Notes: generated by a model from the letters alone, not told the origin. A stretch of 64,000 nt of DNA from Arthrobacter sp. cf158 (GCF_900106835.1 NZ_FNNR01000005.1:264019-328018), one strand, 5' to 3'; counted from the first letter of the stretch, positions 37,556 to 46,987 are shown. A program made the numbers and translations.

Positions 37556-39066
37556 ATGGCCACAACAGAAAAAATGTGCCACCTGACTGCCGCCGAACTG
37601 CTGGACGCAGTCGTGGACGAGGGCTCCTTCTTCTCTTGGGATACTGAGCCGGAGCAACCCGTGGTATCCGCAGAGTATGCCCGCGACCTGGCCCGGGCGC
37701 GTGAGCGCAGCGGCGTCGACGAGTCTGTGATCACCGGCGCGGGGCTCATCCGTGGCCGACAAGTGGCGTTGGTTGTCAGTGAATTCTCCTTCCTGGCCGG
37801 TTCAATCGGCCATGCGGCGGCGCAGAGGATTGTTGCCGCCGTGGAGCGCGCCACCGCGGAGGGGTTGCCTCTGCTGGCCGGCCCCGCCTCAGGGGGAACG
37901 CGGATGCAGGAAGGGACGCTCGCGTTCCTCTCCATGGTGAAGATCACTGGCGCAGTCCGCGCGCACCGGAAGGCAGGGCTTCCGTACCTTGTCTATCTCC
38001 GTCACCCCACCACAGGGGGCGTCATGGGATCTTGGGGATCCCTGGGGCACATCAACGTTGCCGACCAGGCGCTCTATTGGGATTTCTTGGCCCCCACGTG
38101 TACGAAGCGCTCCACTCCGTACCGTTCCCGCAGAACGTGCAGGTTACAGAGAACCTGTTCAACAAGGGGCTGATCGATGGCGTGGTGAACACCGCCTCCC
38201 TGGCTGACCTGGTGAACCGGGCACTGCGCATCCTCATGCCCCACCGGTACCCCGTCCCATCGCTGGCCGCTCCCTCCACCCTGTCCCTCAGCCCCGCCGA
38301 GGTAGACGCTTGGACCTCCATCGGAATCACCCGCCAGCCGCGGCGGCCCGATCTCCGACAGCTCCTCAAGTACGGCGCCACCGACGCGCTGCCCCTAAGT
38401 GGAACCGGGCAAGGGGAGAAGGACCCCGGTCTGCTGCTGGCCTTGGCCCGGTTCGGCACCTAGTCCTGCATAGTCCTGGGCCACTCGCGCCCTCTGAGGA
38501 AGGACGCACCCGGCATGGGCCCAGGCTCCCTCCGGGAGGCGCGGCGCGGCATGAAGCTCGCCGAGGAACTGCGCCTGCCACTTCTCACGGTCATCCACAC
38601 CGCCGGCGCCGCACTGTCCCAGGAGGCCGAGGAGGGCGGATTGGCCGGCGAGATCGCGCGGTCGCTGTATGACCTGATCGGACTGGAATCACCGTCCGTC
38701 TCGGTCCTGCTGCGACAGGGCACTGGGGGAGGGGCGTTAGCGCTGCTGCCTGCGGACCGCACAATAGCGGCGCAGCACAGCTGGCTCTCGCCGCTCCCGC
38801 CCGAAGGAGCCAGCGCAATCGTACATCGCACCACAGCTTTCGCTCCTGACATGGCGGAGGTACAGGGCGTGAACGTGGCATCCCTCTACGCCAGCGGCCT
38901 GGTGGACCACATCGTGGACGAACGCGACGCTGCACTGGAACCCCGTGAATTCTGCACACGGATGGCGCATGCGATCGAATACGAGCTCGCGTCCGTGGCT
39001 GGCGTCCCCATCTCGAAACTGGTGGCAGCCCGCGGACGGAAATACAGTAACCTGGGTGTTTTCTGA
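37556..39066 (+). pseudogene. Fused acyl-CoA carboxyltransferase (AccD-AccA type) with two lesions
   Basis: From ATG 37556 the AccD-like half reads MCHLTAAELLDAVVDEGSFFSWD, LPLLAGPASGGTRMQEG and TTGGVMGSWGSLGHINVADQ. Near 38064-38066 the sequence reads CGACCAGGC where CGACCCAGGC would keep homology, so one C is missing and the true continuation is in the next frame (GALLGFLGPHVYEALH, NVQVTENLFNKGLIDGVV). An in-frame TAG at 38461 then precedes the AccA-like half, which continues in the same frame (GSLREARRGMKLAEELRLPLLTVI, ending KYSNLGVF). A near-repeat TAGTCCTG occurs at that stop. The original product was probably a single two-domain carboxyltransferase. Confidence 0.85.
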
Positions 39067-39338
39067 CTGGCATTGGGGCCGCCTTGGCTGCGTCATGAGC
39101 CGCCGACGGACGCTGGCGCGCAGCTGAGGATGGGGCATAATCGGTGTTCGCCGACCCCCGCCGCACCAGCACGGCCTCCGGGTTCTCACACGTTACTGAG
39201 AAAGACACCCGTTGCTTCTTCTGTGTGGGGAGTACCCGGGCGCGGGTGTAGCAGGGCCTGGCAACGGGCGCCCGTCACACCGAGCAACTCGCTAACAAAA
39301 CAGATTCGATAAAGCTGATCGGGCATGCACCCGAGCGG
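39067..39338. other. Intergenic region between the carboxyltransferase remnant and the DUF4192 gene
   Basis: No gene or terminator was recognised. It marks the end of the catabolic gene block; the plus-strand operon and the minus-strand DUF4192 gene converge here. Confidence 0.4.
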
Positions 39339-40370
39339 TTAGGGCATGTCGAGTCTGGTTTTGTAGGCGGTGTTTTTGTTGGTGTTCCAGCCGGCGATGA
39401 TGCCAGCTCCGAGCATTTGGTCGGTGAGGCGTGCGAAGCGGTAGCCGGGGTCGGTGTCGAGGGCGAGTTGCATGTATTGGTGTGCTTTGGATCCTCGTCC
39501 TTCCCACCAGTTGATGTAGCCGATGGTGGTGAGGATGGGTGCTGCGTGTTGGGGGCTGGTTCTGGTGTAGGCGTGGAGGAGGAGTTGTTGGGCCCATTCG
39601 ATCCGTGACCATTGAGGCGCGGTGTCAGTTTGGGCGAAGAGGATGTGTTGGGGTGGTTCGTTGATGCCGGGGATGTCGGCCATGAGTCGGTCGCGGATGT
39701 GGGGGAATTGGAAGTTTGCGATGAGGGTGGTGCAGTCTTCGTCGGTGGGGAAGTCGTTACTGTCGAGCATGCCCATCCAGAGTTGGCTGGCTTGTTGGGC
39801 AGCTTGATGGGGCGTCTGGGTGCGGATGGTGGTCATGCGGTTTTCGACGGCGGTGGCGTGGTCTGCTTCGCGGGTCGGCGTTGGAAGGACGATTTGGTTG
39901 GTGGGTTGGATGGTGCTGCCGCGGTAGATGAATTCGGCGTTGACGCGGCTGTACTCGGTAGTGCTGATGGGCAGGCTGATGTCTTGTCCGGGTTCACTGT
40001 CGTAGGGGGAGTAGGTGTCGTCGCTAACGAAGATGCCGTCGCGGATGGTGATGCCGTTTTCGGCGAGGACTCCGGTGAGTGCGGCGATGGTCGCTGCATG
40101 CGGTTTCGGTTGCCCTGTTTGGCAGTGCTGGGAGGTGTAGAGGGCGAAGACGATGCTCGTCGCGGTGGTGTCACTGGTGAGATAACTGCTGACAGTCCTG
40201 GCATAGGGGAGTTCTGTTCCCGGTTGGCGGGGTAGGTCGATGCGCAGGGTGGCGCCGACCTTGCCTTTATCCAGGGTGATGCAGACCAGGCTCTCCTCGG
40301 GCCAGAACCCTAGGGTGTGCCCGATGAAGCTGAGCAGGTCTGCCGGGTCTTTGATGGTAAGCGCATTCAT
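39339..40370 (-). CDS. DUF4192 family protein
   Basis: About 343 residues. The N-terminus MNALTIKDPADLLSFIGHTLGFWPEESLVCITL is diagnostic of actinobacterial DUF4192. ATG 40370 is chosen because AAAGGAAAAGGG lies just upstream; the GTG six codons earlier has no site. No biochemical function is known for the family. The protein has no membrane segment or signal peptide. It lies at the boundary between the catabolic region and the accessory island. Confidence 0.85.
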   Translation of the reverse strand: MNALTIKDPADLLSFIGHTLGFWPEESLVCITLDKGKVGATLRIDLPRQPGTELPYARTVSSYLTSDTTATSIVFALYTSQHCQTGQPKPHAATIAALTGVLAENGITIRDGIFVSDDTYSPYDSEPGQDISLPISTTEYSRVNAEFIYRGSTIQPTNQIVLPTPTREADHATAVENRMTTIRTQTPHQAAQQASQLWMGMLDSNDFPTDEDCTTLIANFQFPHIRDRLMADIPGINEPPQHILFAQTDTAPQWSRIEWAQQLLLHAYTRTSPQHAAPILTTIGYINWWEGRGSKAHQYMQLALDTDPGYRFARLTDQMLGAGIIAGWNTNKNTAYKTRLDMP

Positions 40371-40559
40371 TGCCCTTTTCCTTTGCACATGCGTTGCGTT
40401 TTTGGTCTTGTGGGCCGTTCTGATAGGGGCCGAAGTGCAACTCAGGAGACCGGGTCCGCCGCGTCAGTGCCCTTGCTAGGCGGAGTACCGTCCAGCGATG
40501 ATCGGGATATCAGAATGACAAACAGCATTGTTGCTTCTGCCTATTCATGGGCAGGCTGA

Positions 40560-41270
40560 TGCGCGGCGCCATGACGTGAGCTGCCATATTCTTCGGTGTG
40601 TGCCATCGCTTGGAGGGATCGCAGCACCGGGTCGGCCGGGGGTGCTTCCAGTCCCGACATATGCGCCGTTATCGGAATCCTCCGTGACGGACCATTAAAC
40701 CTCAGCCAGTCCATGGACCGCAGCTCAGACCCTTTTGCACAGGCACGACAGGCGAAGGCGGGCTATCTCTGCAATATCCGGCCGGAGTCCGTTCTGTACG
40801 ATCGAGCGGTCACAGAGCTGTTGCGGTCTGTCGGATGTTTGGGTGTGCGACTGCGTGCGGTTGGGGCGGTAGCGTCATGCGGACACTCCACCGACAACCG
40901 TGCATCGAGGCGTCGGTGCCATTGCCCGGATTCACGATGGCGGTACTCGGGAAGGACTAGCGCCCGAGGCGGGGTAGCTTCGCGGAATGAACTTCCTGGA
41001 GCCAAGAAGCGATGGGACGCTTCAAGGGGCGCGGCGGTTTAGCCAGTAAGTACAACCGCCACATCACGGCGCCGTCGGCGACGTGTCACGACGCGCCGTA
41101 TCCCGGCGACACGCTGGTGATTAAATGTGGCTAAGTAGTCCACAGGGTGTGGATTTCATCTCTGACTTCGGCGGAATTACGGACATTTTTAGGAACCTGC
41201 CCTGTGGACGAGTGGTGGATTGAATGACATAGTTGTAATACATCATCTTGGGGTTCCGGCGAGACGCTTG
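40560..41270. other. Start of the accessory island, no intact gene
   Basis: A plus frame at 40596-41042 is open but rich in Arg/Ser/Cys with no motif and no ribosome site, so it is not called. From here to about 54 kb the gene content changes to defence, phage and unknown genes with weaker codon bias. No integrase or transposase gene was found. Confidence 0.4.
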
Positions 41271-41284
41271 CACTACATGTAGTG
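41271..41284. promoter_or_regulatory. Perfect 14-bp palindrome upstream of the CBASS operon
   Basis: CACTACATGTAGTG is a perfect palindrome about 190 bases before the CD-NTase start. It could be an operator or a recombination core. No regulator gene is adjacent. Confidence 0.45.
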
Positions 41285-41307
41285 TCTAAGTGTGTCCTAG
41301 CGGCACG

Positions 41308-41362
41308 AAAAAGCCTCAGGGTAATCCCACCTTGAGGTTAGGGGCTACCGACTGAGGCTGTT
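41308..41362 (+). other. Structured leader or terminator ahead of the CBASS operon
   Basis: GCCTCAG at 41313-41319 pairs with CTGAGGC at 41352-41358, which is followed by TGTTTT; inside it CCTCA can also pair with TGAGG at about 41332. Two alternative stems ending in a T-rich run suggest a terminator for an upstream transcript or an attenuator-like leader. Confidence 0.4.
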
Positions 41363-41474
41363 TTCGTTCCCTTGCGACCGGGATGAGAAGAGCCTACATC
41401 CTCAAGACTTGCTCAAGAAATGTTCGGCGAGTCGTGAGGAGGGTCGGCGGTCACACCTATCTCTCAGGAGTGGT

Positions 41475-42641
41475 ATGACAATTTCACTTGAACAAACAGG
41501 GTTTCGAGACCTCGAAGAGGTCCTGGGTGCCAGCATTTCCACGCTAGACATCACCGAGAACGAGAGGGTTCAGATTACCTCCCGTTATGAAAGCGTCGGG
41601 GAGATCCTGGACAAGCACTGGGCCGATTCACCTGCCAACAATCGGGTGTACGTACAAGGTTCATTCGCCCTCGGCACCATGACCCGAAAGTTCCACCGCA
41701 ATGACGACGTCGACATCGACCTTGTCGTCCTGCGCGGAATTCAGGCCGCTTCGACCACTCAATCCGATCTGAAGGAAGACACCGGCGCGGGCCTCCGGAA
41801 GTTCGTTGCGGCGTCACAGCCCAAAGCCTCGCTGGCGGAAAGCGAGCGGTGCTGGACGCTCAAATACCCCGGCACGCACATGGACATCCTTCCCGCAGTT
41901 CCTGATACGTCGCCAGAGCGAGGGTCGGACGACGGCATCCTTATCACAGATCACGACGTAAGGGCTTGGCAACGTTCTGATCCCCGCGGTTACGCTTCGT
42001 GGTTTCGGCAAGTGACCCGCGAAGAGGTGATGCTGAAGGAAATACTTCTGGCGAAACGTGGTGTCGATGTAGATGCGGTTCCGGCCTGGACACGCAAGAC
42101 AACGCTGCAACTAGCTGTGCAAGTACTCAAACGGCACCGGGATATCTACTTCACCGGCCGCTTGGAACAGCGGCCTTCGTCAATTGTCATCACCACCCTT
42201 GCCGCGCGCGCCTACCAGAGGGGCGAGAATCTCTTCGAGGTCTTGCAAGGCATCTCCGGCAGCTTTGTCGAACACATTCAAATGATCAATGGAAAGCACG
42301 TGGTCGCCAATCCCGTGATGCCGGAAGAGAATTTCGCGGACTGCTGGGCCAACGAGCGCTGGCGCGCTGCCGCGATGTTCGAGTGGGCAGAAGCGGTTTC
42401 CCGCGACGTCAACGCAATCGCTGCTCGTAGCGGCAACGATAATGTCCTCAAGGGGGTACGGATGGTACTCGGCGAGAATGCAGCATTGGCCGGAGCCCGT
42501 GCGCTAAGCACCCCGCTCGTTGATGCTCGCCAATCGGGATTCCTGCGCGCAGAGAGTGGCACAGGAGCACTGGCAATTGCCGGTGCAGCGACCGCTACAC
42601 GACCGGTCCGGCCGCACATATTCCACGGAGGCGGGATGTGA
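41475..42641 (+). CDS. CD-NTase (cGAS/DncV-like cyclic nucleotide synthase) of a CBASS system
   Basis: 388 residues. The nucleotidyltransferase core is complete: GS at 62-63 in VYVQGSFALGTM, the metal-binding pair Asp80 and Asp82 in DDVDIDLVV, and the third Asp137 in HMDILPAVP. Such SMODS-type enzymes make cyclic oligonucleotides during phage infection. ATG 41475 has CAGGAG 4 bases ahead; an earlier start would add 22 residues without a ribosome site. The protein ends in Gly-Gly-Gly-Met, and those glycine codons double as the ribosome site of the next gene. It overlaps the E2-like gene by 4 bases. The product (cGAMP or other) cannot be read from sequence. Confidence 0.9.
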   Translation: MTISLEQTGFRDLEEVLGASISTLDITENERVQITSRYESVGEILDKHWADSPANNRVYVQGSFALGTMTRKFHRNDDVDIDLVVLRGIQAASTTQSDLKEDTGAGLRKFVAASQPKASLAESERCWTLKYPGTHMDILPAVPDTSPERGSDDGILITDHDVRAWQRSDPRGYASWFRQVTREEVMLKEILLAKRGVDVDAVPAWTRKTTLQLAVQVLKRHRDIYFTGRLEQRPSSIVITTLAARAYQRGENLFEVLQGISGSFVEHIQMINGKHVVANPVMPEENFADCWANERWRAAAMFEWAEAVSRDVNAIAARSGNDNVLKGVRMVLGENAALAGARALSTPLVDARQSGFLRAESGTGALAIAGAATATRPVRPHIFHGGGM

Positions 42642-43087
42642 GCCCCGGCCGTTTGAACCTCGGCCAACAAGCGTTGGGACTCAGGAGCATTTACCCCGAC
42701 GGCTCGGTGTGGCTTGGTCCTAACAGCCTGGTTTGGAGGGGACGACTGAAGCCTTCAGAGTTGTCACGTGAATACATCATCGAGATCTCCCTCAAAGTCG
42801 GACATAACCCTGTTGTGAACGTAGTAGACCCACCACTGGAACCAAATGCTCAAGGCGTACTTCCCCATATATGGGACGACGGTTCGCTGTGCCTCAATAA
42901 GCCGGGACAATGGACCTCAAGGATGCACTTGGTGGACACGATCTTGCCTTGGGCTTCGGAATGGTTGTTCCACTACGAGATATGGAAAGGCACGGGGTTA
43001 TGGTTCGGGGACGGGCCGGGTGCCGCATCCCAGGACGCACAGTTAGAGCTCTTGCACCCTGTGCCTAACAATATGCGTAAAGCCTAA
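42638..43087 (+). CDS. Stand-alone E2-like protein of short type II CBASS
   Basis: 149 residues. The bacterial E2 pattern is clear: VLPHIWDDGSLCLNKPGQW, with candidate catalytic Cys85 and His77, then LVDTILPWASEWLFHYEIWKGTGLWFGDGPG, the characteristic tryptophan-rich second half. No E1 domain or JAB peptidase is fused or nearby, which places it in the E2-only branch where the E2 acts on the CD-NTase C-terminus. Start is GTG 42638 with GGAGG 6 bases ahead inside the upstream gene. Third gene of the set follows after 157 bases. Confidence 0.85.
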   Translation: MSPGRLNLGQQALGLRSIYPDGSVWLGPNSLVWRGRLKPSELSREYIIEISLKVGHNPVVNVVDPPLEPNAQGVLPHIWDDGSLCLNKPGQWTSRMHLVDTILPWASEWLFHYEIWKGTGLWFGDGPGAASQDAQLELLHPVPNNMRKA

Positions 43088-43244
43088 ACGGTCAAACAGT
43101 GTCATTTGCGTTGCTAAACCCCGCCGGGCCCAGCTTGCGCTCCTACTCGGAGATGCTCTCCGGGCCCGGCGTGGGAACGTACTACTTAGGATTGGGTGGA
43201 CTTTGGTGGGTAGAGGTTTCTCCGGCAGGAGACTGGATCCGAAC

Positions 43245-43787
43245 ATGGACTTGATTCGTGAAGAATTTGGACGAGTAGCCTACACGCATAAGACTCACGA
43301 GAAGGCCCGGGAAGAATGTAGCCGTAAAGCGTTTGTCTCCCAGTGGGTTAATATCATCTTCAACGCCCTAACTTTCGGCGGAGTGCTGACAAGCCTCCAA
43401 AGTGAGAACCGGGCGTTTCTGTATGTGGCCTTGGCGTTTGCCACGCTGACAGCCGGATACACTCTGTATCAACTCAGCTTCAATCCGAGGCAGGAAGCTG
43501 TGGAGCATCGGGAAGCTGCCAAATCCCTACTCAGGATCCGCGACAGCTATGTCCACTTGTTAGCGGATGTAAAGGGGCACGCTTTGAGTGCCAAGGAGAT
43601 TAGTCTCCGGAGAGAGGAGCTAAGTATCCGGGCGCAGGAAGTGTATTTCACAGCTCCAGATACGAGCTCAAAAGCGTATCGTTTGGCTCAGCGAGCACTG
43701 AAAGAGCAGGAAGATCTCACGTTTTCCGACGAGGAAATCGACAAGTTCCTGCCCCGAAACCTTCGCAAGAACACCTGTCGGCGCTAG
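43245..43787 (+). CDS. SLATT-like two-transmembrane effector protein
   Basis: About 180 residues from ATG 43245; an in-frame TTG/GTG at 43203-43206 is an alternative. Two hydrophobic segments at about 31-51 (VSQWVNIIFNALTFGGVLTSL) and 57-77 (AFLYVALAFATLTAGYTLYQL) are followed by a long charged helical region with AVEHREAAKSLLRIRDSYVHLLADV. That layout matches SLATT proteins (2-TM plus helical domain), which form membrane pores when second messenger is made by the partner synthase. Position after CD-NTase and E2 supports an abortive-infection effector. Family match is by pattern and context. Confidence 0.75.
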   Translation: MDLIREEFGRVAYTHKTHEKAREECSRKAFVSQWVNIIFNALTFGGVLTSLQSENRAFLYVALAFATLTAGYTLYQLSFNPRQEAVEHREAAKSLLRIRDSYVHLLADVKGHALSAKEISLRREELSIRAQEVYFTAPDTSSKAYRLAQRALKEQEDLTFSDEEIDKFLPRNLRKNTCRR

Positions 43788-44531
43788 CCGCAAGAAACCT
43801 GCACGGAGCGAAACCGCTGGCCGGATTCCTTTTGGCCAAGCACCGATCAATAGCGGTTGATCGAAGCTTCGTCCGCACTATGCCCACCCGAAGCTTGACG
43901 TGGCCGGGAGGACATCACCCCCTGGCTGGCTCCGGGGTTTGCCTGGCTCCCGGATAGCCCGCACTAGTTTCACACGGTGACAACAGCTGCAGCTGTGCGG
44001 GACTTCTTGTCAGTCGCCACGGTCGACCGAGGGCTACAGGGTAGGTCTCGGTCGGCGTCGCATAACTACGAATGAATGGGGAGTGTCCCGGTGCAGGTTG
44101 CGGTCCCTGCCAAGTCCGCCGAAGCATTGCGAGTTCACTCGCTCGTCGTCCTCGCATTTCGAAGCCGAATAGTTTGGCGATAGGGGACCATACGTCGCGC
44201 TTCTGGGCTGGACTTGTAGCTACGGAGGATCTGTCAATGAGGGGCCCGCCGAAGTTATCTGCCCGATGTGGGCTGCGTACTTCCAATGTCCAAACAGCGC
44301 CAAGTCAGGTGCTCTTGAACTTCAGCAGCCGCCACACAACTGAAGCCTGCGACAGGCCTATGCACCTCGATCCTGCCAGCGGGCCCCACTGACCTTTGAC
44401 CTCGGCAGAAGCGCGTTGGCTTTGGATTAGACCCGGGCTACTCCTGTGCGCGACGATATGGGGAAGGACTTGCCTGCAGCTAATGCCGTTGCGCCTCCAA
44501 GTAACCGCCCAAGATCTAGGATCGATTCCTC
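43788..44531. other. Gene-free stretch after the CBASS operon
   Basis: About 740 bases with no frame that carries a start signal and a believable protein. Open frames here overlap on both strands and have no motifs. Possibly the remains of a lost neighbour. Confidence 0.4.
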
Positions 44532-45263
44532 ATGCTAACTTGCGTTCCGGCGCCACCCCCTTACTTGGGCGGAACTCTTCGTTGCGACGGCCCAAACATC
44601 ATCGTACAAACCGCATCGCGGCCCGATGGACTCACTTGGTTAGGCCAAGACTGGGGTGATTTCCCGACATGGTGTGCAGTTGTGGCCGCCGTGGCCGCCG
44701 CCATTTACGCCGCGCGGGCTTACCGTCTTGAACGTGGGCGTGACATTGCCGCGGAACGGATCGAGCTGCAGAGTCAGGCCAACAATGTGGCGTTCTGGAT
44801 AGATATGGCATCCGGCAGGTGCGAGCTGTTCTACAAAAACTCAACAAATCAGGTTGTAGAGAAGACAGTTATGGAAATAGTAGAAGCTGAAAGCGGCCAA
44901 GTGGTTGCCGATTATGAGCTCGGACCTCTTGCGCCAGGAGCTTTCGGAAAGAAGTCTACCGATTTTACTAAGTTTGCTAGTCCCGTCGCGCTTCGAACCA
45001 CGTTTCGTGATGCACAAGGAATCAGCTGGACGCGGTTCGCGGGCAAACTTGAGCCAGCGTCTGATGCCGAGCAGCCCCCGTGGTGGAAGTCTCTCAACGT
45101 TGACTCGGACAGGCTCTTAATGGCTCCAATTCCAGCCGTTCTGCTGGTCTTCTTCGAGGGTTTTCGCTATCTTGGCCGAACTTTCGTCCCGGTTTTTCAG
45201 GGCATCTTCTCAGTGTTTCGGGACATTGGTCGGTCGCTGATAAGTCTCTTTTGGAAGCGCTAG
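44532..45263 (+). CDS. Uncharacterised protein with an N-terminal membrane anchor
   Basis: 243 residues, family not recognised. A membrane segment at about 45-63 (PTWCAVVAAVAAAIYAARAY) is followed by a charged helix (RLERGRDIAAERIELQSQ) and a beta-rich stretch ending SWTRFAGKLEP, then a second hydrophobic patch near 197-212 and an amphipathic tail. The layout suggests a membrane-anchored protein with an extracytoplasmic or cytoplasmic Ig-like domain. The ATG has no strong ribosome site, so the start is uncertain. Located between the CBASS operon and other unknown island genes, and could belong to an accessory or defence set; function not assigned. Confidence 0.6.
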   Translation: MLTCVPAPPPYLGGTLRCDGPNIIVQTASRPDGLTWLGQDWGDFPTWCAVVAAVAAAIYAARAYRLERGRDIAAERIELQSQANNVAFWIDMASGRCELFYKNSTNQVVEKTVMEIVEAESGQVVADYELGPLAPGAFGKKSTDFTKFASPVALRTTFRDAQGISWTRFAGKLEPASDAEQPPWWKSLNVDSDRLLMAPIPAVLLVFFEGFRYLGRTFVPVFQGIFSVFRDIGRSLISLFWKR

Positions 45264-45398
45264 TTAAATAAAGCGTCCAACCAGACATGTAGGGTGGTTA
45301 CCGTGGGCTCCGGTCCAAAGCGTACGACGGGATGAGCCTAGGATGGTTTTGACTCCCATCAACTTTGGGTAGCACGACGCCGTCGAGGGGACAACACC

Positions 45399-46073
45399 TT
45401 GGAAATTGCCCATCTCGTTCTCGAGTATCTGAAGGTTCTCGCCTGGCCGGCCACGGCGATCACCATTGTCTTCGTTTTCCGGGGACACCTGAGAGGAGTA
45501 CTTGGCCGACTCACAAATGGGGAACTGGATGCTTTGGGTGTGAAGGTGCGGGTCGATTTGAGCAAGGCCCAAGCCGATGTTCAGAGGGCTGAGGATCGGG
45601 CGGGTTCTCCTCCCGCCGACAGCGTGGAAGATGACGCATTGCGTGAAGCACAAGTTCATCTTGAGATCGAATACAACGATTTTTTCAGCAAGGTGGAAAA
45701 ACTGTTGTCCGCGCCTGAAGCGTCAGCTGAACGCATCGTTAGTTGGACTTTCATCGCCTATATCCAGACCGTCATTGAGTGCGCCAAGGCTTTGGGAATC
45801 GATCCGGTGAACAGCAGCTTTCCTGCGAACGATGTGTATGGCGCAGCTGTCCTGGAGCTAGAAGCAGCAGGCATATTCAATGATGATATGGCTAGAGCCG
45901 CTCAGCGGCTGATCCGAATCTACAGTTCTCAAAACCCCGATAGCCCGCCGCTTGGACGTGAAGTAGCTGACCTCTATTTCTCCACCGCCAAAGACCTTGC
46001 GGGGCTAGTCGTTACGACGACAAAGACTGCGATGCGACAGAAAGCTGCTGGCGTCGCAACAGCGCGTCGCTAA
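45399..46073 (+). CDS. Uncharacterised protein with a single N-terminal membrane segment
   Basis: 224 residues from a TTG with GAGGGG 8 bases upstream. Hydrophobic residues 8-28 (LEYLKVLAWPATAITIVFVFR) are followed by a probable coiled coil (VDLSKAQADVQRAEDRAG) and a soluble helical C-terminal domain with no known motif. The gene is 135 bases after the previous unknown membrane gene on the same strand, so they may form one transcription unit. No function can be assigned. Confidence 0.6.
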   Translation: MEIAHLVLEYLKVLAWPATAITIVFVFRGHLRGVLGRLTNGELDALGVKVRVDLSKAQADVQRAEDRAGSPPADSVEDDALREAQVHLEIEYNDFFSKVEKLLSAPEASAERIVSWTFIAYIQTVIECAKALGIDPVNSSFPANDVYGAAVLELEAAGIFNDDMARAAQRLIRIYSSQNPDSPPLGREVADLYFSTAKDLAGLVVTTTKTAMRQKAAGVATARR

Positions 46074-46477
46074 CCCCGCAGGCGCTCAAGGGGCCGTTGC
46101 CGGTTAAGAGCTGGCAGGGAGTCTTAGCAGCTCGTCTACTCCCGCAGTCTTTACGCCGTTTACGGATGTTCTGTCGTCGGGCTGGCCGGTAGGCCTGGGT
46201 CATGTTCTTTGGTGCCGTCTCGGCCATGCACTTGATGAAGAAGGTGCTCGCACCGTGTCGAGTTATTCATCGTTCTGGAGTGCAGAGTGCCGTCGGGTTT
46301 TGGGTTGTTCTGCCGGCCGGAGGGGTCAGCCCTGGAGGTCGTGGCCTCACTTGGACCGGGAGATGCCATCCAGTATGCAATCTGCAGGATCGACGGCAGT
46401 GCAGATTTCCCTGCGCACACTATGAGTGCGCAGGGACGCGTTAAGTCTCCGATTTTGATGCTGGGTTGAGCAAAATG

Positions 46478-46613
46478 AAGTGTGGACAATGTCCACACTT
46501 TCCGCCTGGGACTGGCCCTACCGCCGCCGGACTGGCCTGGATGCATGTTTCCGCCACTTCCCAGTGTTTCCATGGCCTTGAATCCCCTTCGAGTCCCACC
46601 TCGGGCACTGTGT
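46478..46613 (+). repeat. Long repeat copy A: palindrome plus tRNA 3'-end-like block
   Basis: Begins with a perfect 23-base palindrome (46478-46500) whose core is TGTGGACAATGTCCACA, then GACTGGCCC, CGCCGCCGGA and CATGTTTCCGCCACTTCCCA, and ends with TTCGAGTCCCACCTCGGGCA (46590-46609), which looks like the T loop plus acceptor 3' half of tRNA-Leu. The same blocks in the same order occur at 50896-51030. It is read as an attachment-site scar. Confidence 0.7.
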
Positions 46614-46621
46614 TGCCGCAG

Positions 46622-46646
46622 GTCAGGGGCCTATATGGCCCCTGAC
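46622..46646. terminator. Stem-loop behind repeat copy A
   Basis: Perfect inverted repeat GTCAGGGGCC-TATAT-GGCCCCTGAC without a clear T run, 12 bases after the tRNA-like end. Consistent with the 3' trailer of a former tRNA gene. Confidence 0.5.
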
Positions 46647-46987
46647 TGTTGACAAAGCCTGACTTTTCGGAAGTCTTCATGTTGCACAGCTCCGCATCGC
46701 TGGTAGCGAGCACTGGATCGGTGCAACCCCTGCGCAGAGCAGCTCAGACGTTTCCTCGAGAACTCAACCAGATTTCCTAGTGGCGTGAGAGCTGGGAACG
46801 AGGGCACGGGTAGTGCACGCACATCCGATGGGCCGGTCCCTGCTGCGGACTACGACGGCGGCAAAGCAGACACTTGGCGCGCACCGGGGAGTGCTGTTCC
46901 TGGACGAAGCGTCAAACCTATGACATACCCCAGTCTTGGTCAAGCTCTGAGTGCGCTTCTGTCGGGGGTGTTCGATAGCGTTGAGTC

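Noticed and set aside
40596..41042. 148-codon plus-strand open frame at the start of the island
   Set aside because: Composition is Arg/Ser/Cys-rich, no ribosome site, no motif; looks like GC-driven noise.
42638..43087. Calling a full-length Cap2 (E1-E2 fusion) CBASS
   Set aside because: The gene is only 149 residues with E2 features, and no E1 or JAB domain is nearby, so E2-only is the better reading.
44072..44392. Plus-strand open frame in the stretch after CBASS
   Set aside because: Overlaps an equally long minus-strand frame with no motifs in either; not supported as a gene.
46441..46713. Minus-strand open frame with peptide VPEVGLEGDS
   Set aside because: The VPEVGLE-like peptide is the familiar false translation of the reverse of a tRNA 3' end; it supports the att-scar reading rather than a gene. 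The same is true of the frame at 50715-51089.
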